A stretch of 64,000 nt of DNA from Prosthecobacter sp. (GTDB lineage: Bacteria > Verrucomicrobiota > Verrucomicrobiia > Verrucomicrobiales > Verrucomicrobiaceae), in NCBI RefSeq assembly GCF_034366625.1, contig NZ_JAXMIH010000023.1, positions 496,001-560,000 on the forward strand, written 5' to 3'. The notes beneath the pieces are model-generated. The model was not told the DNA's origin. It made no database searches and was given only the letters and a program-made list of their open reading frames with translations. A program made the translations under genes and the position numbers. Below are positions 1 to 8,102 of the stretch, in pieces (position 1 is the first letter of the stretch; each line of letters starts with the position of its first letter).

Positions 1-206
1 GCCCCCGCAAGATCGTTTCCGTGCGGTTCAAGGCACTCAGCGATCCAGCGTGAATGAGCGGAATTATTGTCGCATGGATATTCATGTCCAGCGGTTATTT
101 CACGGCCCCTTCACAAGCTTCACCAGCGGCACACTCACATGGCCTCAGCACTCAGCGAAGAGCAGCAGAGCCAGAATGTGGTGTGCATGAGGAGGTGCCT
201 GCGAGA
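1..206. other. Window edge, no supported gene
   Basis: This stretch lies downstream of the ArsR-type gene. One plus-strand frame gives 16 codons ending with a stop at 51-53 and could be the tail of a gene starting outside the window, but it is too short to identify. No RNA gene or repeat is apparent. Confidence 0.3.
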
Positions 207-560
207 TCAAGAACCGCCGAGCTTCTTCACCTGATGGGAGAGACGCTTCATGAGATTGTTGCACACATTGTCGCAGAGGTCGGTGATGCCGGGATCGGCG
301 ATGAAGCAGATGACAGTGAGGCCTTCCTTGCGGCGTCCGACCATCCCGGCATCGACGAGCGACTGCACATGGCGGGAGACGTTCGCCTGGGTCAGGCTGG
401 TGGCGGCGACGAGTTCAGTGATGTTCAACTCGCCGCCTTCCTCCAGGGCGCGGAGGATTTTCAGTCGGCTGGGTTCGGCAAGCGTTCGGAACCATGAGGC
501 GATCAAAGCGAGGGCCTCATCGGAGACCGGCGGCAGGGTTTTTTTTCGTGCGGCGGGCAT
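207..560 (-). CDS. ArsR/SmtB-family winged-helix repressor
   Basis: The product is 117 residues, the usual ArsR-family length, with a winged helix-turn-helix that includes LAEPSRLKILRAL (about 27-39) and the recognition-helix stretch TSLTQANVSRHVQSL (about 54-68). Three cysteines lie in the C-terminal third (C85, C96, C100); the C96-x3-C100 pair sits in the predicted last helix and could bind a soft metal or sense persulfide or oxidation. The start at 560 is the first ATG after the upstream control region. The gene is divergent from the lipoprotein gene at 621 and the efflux/sulfur genes beyond, so it probably represses them and itself, releasing DNA when an inducer binds. The inducer (arsenic, other thiophilic metal or sulfane sulfur) cannot be told from sequence. 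Confidence 0.88.
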   Translation of the reverse strand: MPAARKKTLPPVSDEALALIASWFRTLAEPSRLKILRALEEGGELNITELVAATSLTQANVSRHVQSLVDAGMVGRRKEGLTVICFIADPGITDLCDNVCNNLMKRLSHQVKKLGGS

Positions 561-588
561 GATGTTAAAAAGGGTTTGCAGACATCTA

Positions 589-602
589 CTATATGCGTAT
601 AG
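589..602. promoter_or_regulatory. Candidate ArsR-type operator
   Basis: CTATATGCGTATAG is an inverted repeat with perfect 5-bp arms (CTATA/TATAG) around TGCG. It lies in the AT-rich gap between the divergent ArsR-family gene and the lipoprotein gene. ArsR/SmtB operators are typically AT-rich imperfect palindromes over the promoter, and a TATAGT -10-like hexamer for the repressor gene overlaps this site on the minus strand. That the repressor binds here is an inference. Confidence 0.5.
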
Positions 603-620
603 ACTCATACAGTTGAATAC

Positions 621-1127
621 ATGAACACCATGAAACCAAGTTCGTCCACGAAAAATTTTGTCCTGGCGCTTTTCACCGCCGCCATGGCTTTTTCTTCCTC
701 CTGCGCACAGCAGGTCGGCGGTCGCGGCCTGCCACCGGAGGCGCGGGAGCAGATCCATGCCCTCTTTGACTCGCATGCCAAAATCCGTCGTGATTTGAAG
801 CTCACCGCCGACGGCTATACGGCCCTGACGGAGAGCGATGATCCCAAAGTGGCCGCAGCTTTGAAAAAGCATGTCGGGCAGATGCGGGCACGTCTCGGGG
901 AAGGACTCAGCGTGCGCCGCTGGGATCCGGCCTTCGCCGAGTATTGCGACCACTACGCCGAGATGGACCACGAATTCACTGCCACGGACAAGGGCGTGCG
1001 CATGACGGTCAAAGGACGCACAGCAAACGCCGCCAAAATCGCTCAGAATCATGCCAAAGTCGTTTCCGCCTTCGCCGCCCATGGCTGGAGCGAGCATGAC
1101 AAGAAGCACTCCACGGTCGCCCGCTGA
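621..1127 (+). CDS. Putative lipoprotein of unknown function
   Basis: The product is 168 residues. A lysine-bearing N-terminus, a hydrophobic run and a lipobox-like SSSC (cysteine near residue 28) suggest a lipoprotein. The mature part is hydrophilic and largely helical, with histidines spread through it, including CDHYAEMDHEF near residues 118-128, but no fold or metal motif that I recognise. It is the first gene after the divergent ArsR-type promoter and is followed 41 bp later by a DUF2892 membrane protein, so it probably belongs to the induced operon. A periplasmic metal-handling role is possible only by context. Confidence 0.7.
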   Translation: MNTMKPSSSTKNFVLALFTAAMAFSSSCAQQVGGRGLPPEAREQIHALFDSHAKIRRDLKLTADGYTALTESDDPKVAAALKKHVGQMRARLGEGLSVRRWDPAFAEYCDHYAEMDHEFTATDKGVRMTVKGRTANAAKIAQNHAKVVSAFAAHGWSEHDKKHSTVAR

Positions 1128-1168
1128 TATTACCCCTGCGATACCTGAAACCTGATAGCATCACCCTC

Positions 1169-1375
1169 ATGAAACTCGAAAACGCCATCCGAGCCCTCGC
1201 CGGTGCCTTCATCCTCATCAGTCTTGCCCTCGCGCACTACATGAGCCCGAACTGGCTCTGGTTCACCGCTTTCGTGGGCGCGAACCTGCTGCAATCCGCC
1301 TTCACCGGCTTCTGCCCGGCGGAGATGATCCTCAAAAAGCTCGGTGTCGGCGGTTCGTGCTGCGCCAGGAAATAA
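1169..1375 (+). CDS. DUF2892 (YgaP-like) small membrane protein
   Basis: This 68-residue protein has two predicted membrane helices (about 8-22 and 28-45), a conserved-looking FCPAE segment after the second helix and a C-terminal CC pair. That is the pattern of DUF2892, the membrane module fused to rhodanese in E. coli YgaP. A second DUF2892 gene lies at 5682 and a separate rhodanese at 6498, so the YgaP parts occur here as separate genes of one cluster. The cysteines suggest a role around persulfide or thiophilic metals, but no substrate is known. Confidence 0.8.
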   Translation: MKLENAIRALAGAFILISLALAHYMSPNWLWFTAFVGANLLQSAFTGFCPAEMILKKLGVGGSCCARK

Positions 1376-1391
1376 ATTCACTCATCCCGCC

Positions 1392-2399
1392 ATGAAACGA
1401 CTGCTCCCGCTACTTCCTCTGCTCGTGCTGGCCGCTTGTGGCAAACACGAGCCCGCTCAACAAAACGCCGCGCCGCTTCCAGGCGTCACGGTGAAGGTGC
1501 AGACGGCGAAGCTGGAACCCCACACCGCCACCGAGGAGGTCGTGGGCACGGTGCGCTCAAAGCAACGCGCCGTCGTGGAGGCGAAGGTCAGCGGGCGCGT
1601 GCTCGAATACACCGCCACGCCCGGCGCGATGGTGAAGGCGGGCGATTTGCTCGCTCGGCTCGATGTGCAGGAGATCCAGGCGAAGGTCGATCAAGCCCGC
1701 GCCATGCTCGATCAGGCCAAACGTGACTTTGATCGTCAAAAGCAGCTCATCGCCAGCAATGCGACGACGCGGCAGGAGTTCGACGCGGCGGACGCTCGTG
1801 TGAAAATCGGCACTGGAGCTGTCAGCGAGGCCGAAACGATGATGAGCTACGCCAAAGTCACCGCGCCCTTTGATGGTGTGGTCACGCGTAAACTCGCCGA
1901 TGTGGGCGATCTTGCGATGCCGGGTAAGCCGCTGCTCGAAATCGAAGCGCCCACCTCGCTGCGCTTTGAGGCCGATCTTCCCGAGGCGATCCTCGATCGC
2001 GTGAAACTCGGCGCGAAGATGCTCGTGCGCCTCGCGAAGGTCATTGAAGGCACCGTGAGCGAAATCTCGCCCGTGGCCGATCCCGTAAGCCGCACCTTCA
2101 ATGTGAAGTTCGACCTCCCACAAATGGAAGGCCTGCGCACCGGCCAGTTCGGCCGCGTGTCGGTGCCGGTTGCCGAGGTGAAACTGCTTTTGGTGCCACA
2201 AAGCGCCGTTTTGAAGCGTGGACAGATGGAGCTCGTCTTCGTCGCCAAAGACGGCAAAGCCGCGCTACGCCTCGTGAAGACTGGCAAAGTGCTCGAAGAC
2301 CGCGTCGAGGTGCTTTCCGGCCTCGAAGAAGGTGAACAGGTCATCGTGAGCGAAAGCGCCCAACTCACCGACGGCCAACCCGTGACCCTCCAGCCATGA
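1392..2399 (+). CDS. RND efflux periplasmic adaptor (HlyD/MFP family)
   Basis: A 335-residue membrane-fusion protein linking the RND pump to an outer-membrane channel. It has a lipoprotein signal (LVLAAC, lipidated Cys16), a first half lipoyl domain around [19 protein letters not shown] (about 60-78), a coiled-coil hairpin at about 90-150, the second lipoyl half with [11 protein letters not shown], then beta-barrel and membrane-proximal domains. The start at 1392 is chosen because it begins the signal peptide; an upstream in-frame start at 1344 adds 16 residues that overlap the previous gene. The stop overlaps the permease start (ATGA), showing translational coupling. The exported substrate is not visible from the sequence. 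Confidence 0.93.
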   Translation: MKRLLPLLPLLVLAACGKHEPAQQNAAPLPGVTVKVQTAKLEPHTATEEVVGTVRSKQRAVVEAKVSGRVLEYTATPGAMVKAGDLLARLDVQEIQAKVDQARAMLDQAKRDFDRQKQLIASNATTRQEFDAADARVKIGTGAVSEAETMMSYAKVTAPFDGVVTRKLADVGDLAMPGKPLLEIEAPTSLRFEADLPEAILDRVKLGAKMLVRLAKVIEGTVSEISPVADPVSRTFNVKFDLPQMEGLRTGQFGRVSVPVAEVKLLLVPQSAVLKRGQMELVFVAKDGKAALRLVKTGKVLEDRVEVLSGLEEGEQVIVSESAQLTDGQPVTLQP

Positions 2400-5300
2400 G
2401 CGAGCCTTCCTCCAGCCATCTCGGCATCGCAGGCCGCATCGCGGCGGCGTTCATCGACTCGAAGCTGACGCCGCTCGTCGTCATCGCGTCCGTTTTGCTC
2501 GGTGCGGCGGCGATTGTTTTGCTGCCGCGTGAAGAAGAGCCGCAGATCAAGGTGCCGATGGTCGATGTGATGGTTTCCATGCCCGGCTCCACCGCGAAGG
2601 AAATCGAGGAACGCGCCACGCGACCGATGGAAAAGCTGCTCTGGGAGCTGCCTGGCGTGGAATACATCTACAGCACCTCACGCGACAGCGAGAGCCTCGT
2701 CATCGTGCGCTTCAAAGTGGGCGAAGATCCAGACGTCAGCCTCGTGAGACTCACGGAGAAGCTGCGCTCGAACTACGACCGCATCCCGATGGGTGTCAGC
2801 GCACCGCTCATCAAGCTCAAGAGCATCGACGACGTGCCCATCCTCGCGCTCACCTTGCACAGCGCCCGCTACGAGCATCTCACGCTGCGTCGTTTGGCTG
2901 CGCAAATCGACGAAGAGATCAAACAAGTGCCGCTAGTGGCCGAGACGACGCTGATAGGAGGTTCGCGGCGCACTGTGCGTGTGCTGCTCGATCCCGTGAA
3001 GCTCGCTTCGCGCAATTTGAGCCCCGCAGGTCTCGTGCCGATGCTCCAGCAGGCGAACCGGCAATTCCGCGCCGGCGGCCTGACCACCGGCAACAATGAA
3101 GTGCTCGTGGAAACAGGCGGCTTTCTAAAAACCGCTCACGAAGTCGGCGATGTCGTGATCGGCGTGTTCAGTGGTCGTCCCGTCTATCTCCGCGAAGTCG
3201 CCGAGATCGCCGACACCGGCGAGGAACCAACGCAATACGTCTTCCACGGCAGCAAAACGAGCGAAGAGCCCGCTGTCACGCTCAGCATTGCCAAACGCCC
3301 CGGTGCGAATGCGATTAGCGTGGCCGATGAAGTGCTGCGCAAGGTCGATCTGCTCAAAGGCAGCGTCATTCCGGCCGATGTCACCGTCAGCATCACGCGT
3401 AACTACGGCGAGACCGCCGCGGAGAAATCCAACGAGTTGCTGCTGCACATGGGCATCGCCGTCTTCAGTGTGGCGATCCTCATCTGGCTCACGCTTGGCT
3501 GGCGGGAGAGCGGCATTGTCGCGGTGGCCATCCCCGCCACGCTGGCGCTCACGTTGCTCATCTTCTACCTCTACGGCTTCACGCTGAACCGCATCACGCT
3601 GTTCGCGCTCATCTTCAGCATCGGCATCCTCGTGGATGACGCCATCGTGGTGGTGGAGAACATCGTGCGGCACTTCCATCTGCCGCAAAACAAAGGCCGC
3701 AACTGGTCCGCCATCGCCGTCGAAGCCGTGGGCGAAGTCGGCAATCCCACGATCCTCGCCACCTTCGCGGTGATAGCCGCCGTGCTGCCGATGGCCTTCG
3801 TCGGTGGCCTCATGGGGCCGTATATGCGCCCGATCCCCATCGGAGCCAGCGCGGCCATGTTTTGGTCATTGCTGATCGCGTTCATCGTCACGCCGTGGGC
3901 TTCGATTCGCATCCTTCGTTGGGGAAAGAAGTATTTGACACTCACTGACGGCACGCCATCGGCCAAAGATCTCGAACATCACGACGCCAGCGAGCATCCC
4001 GAGGATTTCTTCACGAAACTCTACCGCCGCGTCATGGGGCCGCTGCTGCATCACACCGGCTGGCGCTGGACTTTCCTCATCGGCATCACCGTGTTGTTGC
4101 TTGGTTCGATGGCAACCGTCGGACTCGGCTGGGTGAAGGTGAAAATGCTGCCGTTCGACAACAAGAGCGAATTCCAAGTCATCCTGAACATGCCGGAAGG
4201 CTCATCGCTGGAGCAAACCGCCGCCGTCGCTCGCGAAATGGCCGCTGCGATCCGCACCGAGCCGGAAGTCACCGATTACCAAGTCTATGCCGGTGTCGCC
4301 TCTCCCTACAATTTCAACGGCCTCGTGCGTCACTACTTCATGCGTCGCGGGGCGAACGTCGCTGACATCCAGGTCAACCTCGTCGGCAAACACGAGCGCA
4401 AAGCGCAGAGCCACGACATCGCCAAACGCATCCGTCCCGCCGTCACGGCCATCGCGGATCGCTACAAAGCCCGCGTCGCCATCGCCGAAGTGCCGCCCGG
4501 CCCGCCGGTGCTGCAAACGCTCGTCGCCGAGATTTACGGGCCTAACGAAGAAGCGCGATTGAAGCTCGCCGAAGCCGTGAAGAGCATTTTCAAGGCCACG
4601 CCCGGCGTTGTGGATGTGGATTGGTATATCGAGGCCGATCAGCAAAAAGCCCGCTTCATCATCGACAAAGAAAAAGCCGCTTTGCACGGCATCAGCGCCG
4701 CTACGATCTCGCAGACGCTCAAGATCGCTGTCGATGGTGAAAACGTCGATTTGCTCCATCAGCCTGCCGAGAAGGAAGACGTGAACATTCGCCTCGAACT
4801 GCCCCGCAGCGCTAAAACCACGCCCGAGGAGCTTCTCGCCCTCCGCGTGCGCTCCGGCGATGCCAACGCGCTGCCCGAACCCGGTGCCAGCGGCTCGCCG
4901 CTCGTGCCCTTGCGTGAGTTGGTGAAGGTCGAGCACGTTACCGTCGAGAAGAGCCTTTATCACAAGAACCTCATGCCCGTGACCTACGTCATCGGCGATG
5001 TCGCCGGAGTCGTCGAAAGCCCTGTGTATGCCATTTTTCAGATGAACGAGGCGCTCAAGAAGCTCGACACCCGTGAGTTCGGCGGCAGCGGCGCGGAACT
5101 GCAAATCCTCAACGCCTCCATGCCCTTTAGCGATGCCGAGCCCGCGATGAAATGGGACGGCGAATGGCACATCACCATCGAAGTCTTCCGCGACCTCGGC
5201 GCGGCTTTCGGTGCCTGCATCATCCTGATTTACGTCCTCATGGTCGGCTGGTTCCGCAGCTTCCTGACGCCTGCCATCGTCATGATCGCCATTCCGTTCT

Positions 5301-5680
5301 CGCTCGTCGGCATCCTGCCCGCGCACGGATTGATGGACGCCTTCTTCTCCGCCACCAGCATGATCGGCTTCATGGCTGGCGGCGGTATCGTCGTGCGAAA
5401 CAGCATCATCCTCGTCGATTTCATCGAGCTGCGCGTGCGTGAAGGCATGCCGCTGAGCGAGGCCGTCATCGACGCCGGAGCCGTGCGCTTTCGCCCCATG
5501 CTCCTCACCGCCATGGCCGTCGTCGTCGGAGCCGCCGTCATCCTCGCCGATCCCATCTTCCAAGGCCTCGCCATCGCTTTGATGGCCGGAGAAATAGCCA
5601 GCCTGCTCATCAGCCGCATGGCGGTGCCCGTCTTGTATTTCATGGCGAACAAACATTCACACCCCGAACCCAAACACTGA
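2396..5680 (+). CDS. RND-family efflux pump permease
   Basis: A 1094-residue inner-membrane pump with the RND layout: one N-terminal helix, a large periplasmic loop, helices 2-6 (about 350-510), a second large loop and a final helix block (about 930-1085). The helix-4 proton-relay pair is present as [13 protein letters not shown] (D414, D415), as in AcrB-type pumps, so proton-driven export is expected. [19 protein letters not shown] is a typical porter-domain segment. It works with the adaptor encoded immediately upstream. No outer-membrane TolC-like gene is present in the cluster, so one must be supplied from elsewhere. Drug, metal and metalloid substrates remain possible; the thiol-related neighbours favour a toxic metal or sulfur species, by inference. 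Confidence 0.95.
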   Translation: MSEPSSSHLGIAGRIAAAFIDSKLTPLVVIASVLLGAAAIVLLPREEEPQIKVPMVDVMVSMPGSTAKEIEERATRPMEKLLWELPGVEYIYSTSRDSESLVIVRFKVGEDPDVSLVRLTEKLRSNYDRIPMGVSAPLIKLKSIDDVPILALTLHSARYEHLTLRRLAAQIDEEIKQVPLVAETTLIGGSRRTVRVLLDPVKLASRNLSPAGLVPMLQQANRQFRAGGLTTGNNEVLVETGGFLKTAHEVGDVVIGVFSGRPVYLREVAEIADTGEEPTQYVFHGSKTSEEPAVTLSIAKRPGANAISVADEVLRKVDLLKGSVIPADVTVSITRNYGETAAEKSNELLLHMGIAVFSVAILIWLTLGWRESGIVAVAIPATLALTLLIFYLYGFTLNRITLFALIFSIGILVDDAIVVVENIVRHFHLPQNKGRNWSAIAVEAVGEVGNPTILATFAVIAAVLPMAFVGGLMGPYMRPIPIGASAAMFWSLLIAFIVTPWASIRILRWGKKYLTLTDGTPSAKDLEHHDASEHPEDFFTKLYRRVMGPLLHHTGWRWTFLIGITVLLLGSMATVGLGWVKVKMLPFDNKSEFQVILNMPEGSSLEQTAAVAREMAAAIRTEPEVTDYQVYAGVASPYNFNGLVRHYFMRRGANVADIQVNLVGKHERKAQSHDIAKRIRPAVTAIADRYKARVAIAEVPPGPPVLQTLVAEIYGPNEEARLKLAEAVKSIFKATPGVVDVDWYIEADQQKARFIIDKEKAALHGISAATISQTLKIAVDGENVDLLHQPAEKEDVNIRLELPRSAKTTPEELLALRVRSGDANALPEPGASGSPLVPLRELVKVEHVTVEKSLYHKNLMPVTYVIGDVAGVVESPVYAIFQMNEALKKLDTREFGGSGAELQILNASMPFSDAEPAMKWDGEWHITIEVFRDLGAAFGACIILIYVLMVGWFRSFLTPAIVMIAIPFSLVGILPAHGLMDAFFSATSMIGFMAGGGIVVRNSIILVDFIELRVREGMPLSEAVIDAGAVRFRPMLLTAMAVVVGAAVILADPIFQGLAIALMAGEIASLLISRMAVPVLYFMANKHSHPEPKH

Positions 5681-5681
5681 T

Positions 5682-5912
5682 ATGAAACCCAACATCGGAA
5701 GCATCGACCGCGCTCTGCGCATCCTCCTCGGCCTCGGCCTCATCGCCTACGGCATCGTCAATCACTCGTGGATCGGAGCCCTCGGCGCTGTGCCACTGCT
5801 CACCGCCTTCATCCGCTTCTGCCCGCTGTATGCCCCACTCGGCATCAGCACCTGCGGCAAAGGCGGCAACGACAAAGGCGGCGGCTGCTGCGGTGGCGGG
5901 AAATGCGGCTAA
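5682..5912 (+). CDS. DUF2892 membrane protein with Cys-rich tail
   Basis: A 76-residue DUF2892/YgaP-like protein: two hydrophobic segments (about 12-26 and 29-43), the FCPLYAPLGISTC stretch after the second helix, then a glycine/cysteine tail (GGCCGGGKCG). Together with the FCP cysteine there are five cysteines near the membrane face, well suited to soft-metal or persulfide binding. It follows the RND permease stop by one base, so it is certainly cotranscribed. The cysteine-rich tail is longer than in the first DUF2892 copy at 1169. Confidence 0.82.
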   Translation: MKPNIGSIDRALRILLGLGLIAYGIVNHSWIGALGAVPLLTAFIRFCPLYAPLGISTCGKGGNDKGGGCCGGGKCG

Positions 5913-5916
5913 TTCC

Positions 5917-6084
5917 ATGACTCGCTACCTCATTCCCATCGCCATCGGAGTCACGCTCGGCTCACTCATGGGCTACTTCGGCCAATGCAGTTCCGGCACC
6001 TGCCCGCTCACCTCGACGTGGTGGCGTGGTGCCATCTACGGCGGCGTGATGGGGCTGCTGTTTGCTTTCAGTTCACATCGCTAA
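5917..6084 (+). CDS. Small membrane protein, DUF6132-like
   Basis: A 55-residue peptide with two predicted membrane helices separated by a loop holding QCSSGTCPLTS, which resembles the small DUF6132 proteins. The ATG at 5917 lies four bases after the preceding stop and is preferred over an in-frame start at 5830 that would overlap the previous gene. The paired loop cysteines repeat the theme of this operon. Function is unknown. Confidence 0.7.
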   Translation: MTRYLIPIAIGVTLGSLMGYFGQCSSGTCPLTSTWWRGAIYGGVMGLLFAFSSHR

Positions 6085-6096
6085 CCCCACTCCATC

Positions 6097-6486
6097 ATGA
6101 ATCCACGCTACATCGTCGAAACCACCAAATCACCGGCCCAGGCCGTGACCGATCTCGAAGCCTCGGTCAAACAGCACGGCTACGGCGTGTTGCACACCTA
6201 CGACCTCAAACAAACCCTCGCGAGCAAAGGCTTTGACCTGCCGAACGCCTGCCATATTCTCGAAGTCTGCAATCCCAAGCAAGCCGCCGCCGTGCTCGCT
6301 GCTGACATGGGCATGAACATCGCGCTGCCATGTCGCATCTCCGTTTATCAAGACGGGGGCAAGACGTTGATCGGCATGGTGCGTCCCTCGGCGCTGCTGG
6401 CTTCGCTGTCAGAGTCGGTTGAATTGAAAACCATCGCCGAACAGGTGGAGAAAGACACCATTGCCATCATCGAAGCGGCGAAGTGA
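6097..6486 (+). CDS. DUF302 domain protein
   Basis: A 129-residue soluble protein matching the DUF302 pattern: an N-terminal strand-helix with TDLEASVKQHGYGVLHTYDL, a central CHILEVCNPKQAA segment and the MNIALPCRISVYQDGG motif near residue 85. DUF302 proteins are small alpha-beta domains often found with sulfur-oxidation and metal-resistance genes; their biochemistry is poorly known. It contains three cysteines. It is spaced 12 bp from the gene before, and its stop overlaps a possible GTG of the next frame, so it is part of the same operon. Confidence 0.83.
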   Translation: MNPRYIVETTKSPAQAVTDLEASVKQHGYGVLHTYDLKQTLASKGFDLPNACHILEVCNPKQAAAVLAADMGMNIALPCRISVYQDGGKTLIGMVRPSALLASLSESVELKTIAEQVEKDTIAIIEAAK

Positions 6487-6497
6487 ATCACTGCACC

Positions 6498-6932
6498 ATG
6501 ATCTGGACACTCATCATCGTCACCCTCATCGTTCTCGGCTGGTATTGGTATGAGGGGCGGTGGGACCGGCAGTTGTTCAAGTCAGAGCCCGGCCGCGTTT
6601 GCGTAAACATTCACCCGCAGGAGGCCAAGGCATTCCTCGACACGCATCCGGAAACGCAGGTGCTCGATGTGCGCTCCGATGCCGAGTTCAGCGGCGGTGC
6701 GCTGCCTGCGGCAATTCATATCTCCATTGGCGATACCGAGTTCGAGCAGAAAGTCGGCAAGCTCGACAAGGCCACGCCGGTGCTGGTGTATTGCGCCGGC
6801 GGTTTTCGCAGCCGCAAAGCGGCAGCGGTACTGAAGGCGCAGGGCTTCACCCATATTCAGCATCTGCATCGCGGCTATCACTCCTGGCAGCTGGCCGGAC
6901 AGCCGGTGTCTCACAGCAGCAAAGATCCATAA
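6498..6932 (+). CDS. Membrane-anchored rhodanese-like sulfurtransferase
   Basis: A 144-residue protein with an N-terminal membrane anchor (about 2-16) and one rhodanese domain: VLDVRSDAEFSGGALPAAIHI and the active-site loop VYCAGGFRSRKAA, where the cysteine would carry the persulfide. Single-domain rhodaneses move sulfane sulfur between thiols. The ATG at 6498 is chosen; a GTG at 6483 overlapping the DUF302 stop would add five residues. With the split DUF2892 genes this recreates the parts of YgaP. No outward signal-peptidase site is clear, so the domain side (cytoplasm or periplasm) is open. Confidence 0.88.
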   Translation: MIWTLIIVTLIVLGWYWYEGRWDRQLFKSEPGRVCVNIHPQEAKAFLDTHPETQVLDVRSDAEFSGGALPAAIHISIGDTEFEQKVGKLDKATPVLVYCAGGFRSRKAAAVLKAQGFTHIQHLHRGYHSWQLAGQPVSHSSKDP

Positions 6933-6942
6933 TATCAAATCC

Positions 6943-7431
6943 ATGAAGAAACTCATCCTCAGCGCCTCCCTCATCTCGGTTGGATTGATTGGCCAAGCTG
7001 CGGACCCCAAAATTGTACCGCTGCAAGTGCGCGAGAACCTGCGCATCGTGTACCAGGTCACTGATGACACGCAGCATCAGAGTGTGAACAAAGGCTTGTT
7101 TTACGCTCGCAAGCTCATCAATACCTACGAGGAGCACGGCATCACCGCCGACCAGGTGCATCTTCATCTCGTGTATCACGGCGCTGGCATCGCCGCCGTG
7201 GTGAATGACGCCGCCCGCAAACGCCTCGGCGCTGGTAGCGCGAATCCGAATGGTGAAATCCTTGTGGAACTCATGAAACGCGGCGTGCAAGTGGAGCTGT
7301 GCGAAAACACGATGCAGCAGAAAGGCGTGAAGCCCTCTGAGCTGATGCCCGGCGTGAAACTCGTCGTCGGAGCCTTCCCGCGCCTGATCGACCTGCAATT
7401 GCAAGGCTACGCCTACATCAAGTTTGAGTAG
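6943..7431 (+). CDS. Exported DsrE-family protein
   Basis: A 162-residue protein with a signal peptide (cleavage likely after GLIGQAA, about residue 20) followed by a DsrE/DsrF-like alpha-beta domain: VYQVTDDTQHQSVNKGLFYARKLINTY, then VHLVYHGAGIAAVV and a late VELCENTMQQKGV segment, where the cysteine is in the position used by sulfur-carrying family members. DsrE-like proteins act in sulfur relay and are often exported in this subgroup. It closes the efflux/sulfur operon and is followed by a strong terminator at 7457. Its partner could be the rhodanese just upstream; that is inference. Confidence 0.82.
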   Translation: MKKLILSASLISVGLIGQAADPKIVPLQVRENLRIVYQVTDDTQHQSVNKGLFYARKLINTYEEHGITADQVHLHLVYHGAGIAAVVNDAARKRLGAGSANPNGEILVELMKRGVQVELCENTMQQKGVKPSELMPGVKLVVGAFPRLIDLQLQGYAYIKFE

Positions 7432-7456
7432 AGGACGGCTCACTGGCACATAAAAA

Positions 7457-7484
7457 GGCGGCATCCCGTTGCCAGGATGCCGCC
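7457..7484. terminator. Bidirectional hairpin terminator
   Basis: GGCGGCATCC and GGATGCCGCC form a perfect 10-bp stem with an 8-base loop. An A-tract lies on the left and a T-tract on the right, so it can end both the plus-strand sulfur operon and the convergent minus-strand RRM gene. Confidence 0.85.
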
Positions 7485-7520
7485 GTGAATTTTTGGGGGT
7501 TGGGAGGGGATCAGGGGCGC

Positions 7521-7916
7521 TTAGTAGCGACCGCCACCACCACCACCGCCGGAGTAGCCGCCACGGCCACCGCCGCCGCCACCACTTTTGCCGCCACGGC
7601 CACCGCCGCCGCCGCCACCACCATATCCGCCGCCGCCACCACCGCCGCCGCCGTAGGCAGGACGATCTTCTTTCGGACGGGCTTCGTTGATGGTCAGGTT
7701 GCGACCGCCGTATTCTTTCTCGTTGAGGCCACGGATGGCTTCATTCATGGCTGTTTGGGAGTCCATGGTGACAAAGGCAAAGCCACGTGGGCGACCGGAG
7801 TCGCGGTCCATGGGCAGATGGATGTCAGTGACGGTGCCGTAATCAGTGAAGAGAGCGCGGACGTCGTCTTCGGTGGCGGTGAAGGGCAGATTGCCCACAT
7901 ACATTTTGGTATTCAT
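7521..7916 (-). CDS. Glycine-rich RRM RNA-binding protein
   Basis: 131 residues: one RNA recognition motif (about 3-78) with RNP2 (MYVGNL) and RNP1 (RGFAFVTM), then a tail that is nearly all glycine with scattered R, Y, S and K. This is the layout of bacterial glycine-rich RNA-binding proteins, which bind single-stranded RNA and are often cold- or stress-responsive chaperones. The tail's GGN codons make the antisense strand an open Pro/His/Ala-rich frame, which is a shadow. The start is the ATG at 7916; a hairpin lies further upstream (7994-8030). The gene is monocistronic between that hairpin and the terminator at 7457. Confidence 0.93.
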   Translation of the reverse strand: MNTKMYVGNLPFTATEDDVRALFTDYGTVTDIHLPMDRDSGRPRGFAFVTMDSQTAMNEAIRGLNEKEYGGRNLTINEARPKEDRPAYGGGGGGGGGYGGGGGGGGRGGKSGGGGGGRGGYSGGGGGGGRY

Positions 7917-7993
7917 ATCGTTTTCTTGGGTTCAGTCAGCCTTCATGAGGCCTGAGTAAGCTCCGAGATCGGATTTAAGAACACCAAAGAAAC

Positions 7994-8030
7994 AACCTGA
8001 TGAACGACTTAGCTTAGCCTTTATCAGGTT
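7994..8030. promoter_or_regulatory. Hairpin between membrane-protein gene and RRM gene
   Basis: AACCTGAT and ATCAGGTT are perfect 8-bp arms separated by 21 bases that include a CTAAG direct repeat. On the minus strand it follows the stop at 8103 and precedes the RRM start at 7916. It could be a terminator for the membrane-protein gene, although the following tract is only moderately T-rich, or a 5' leader structure of the RRM mRNA. Confidence 0.4.
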
Positions 8031-8102
8031 AACTTGCGGCGGATCTGTCGTCTGCTTTGAGGGAATAGCAAATGATTGTTTCGACTGTTTGCGCTTCCGG
8101 TC

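Noticed and set aside
54..497. Long plus-strand open frame over the ArsR-type gene
   Set aside because: It runs antisense to a clear winged-helix protein and has no family signal; high GC leaves such frames open.
4202..5656. 484-codon minus-strand frame inside the RND permease
   Set aside because: It is antisense to a well-supported permease and is rich in His/Asp/Glu as expected from reading the reverse of its codons.
7469..7955. Plus-strand His/Arg- and Ala/Thr-rich frames across the RRM gene
   Set aside because: They mirror the glycine codons of the tail and show no start or domain.
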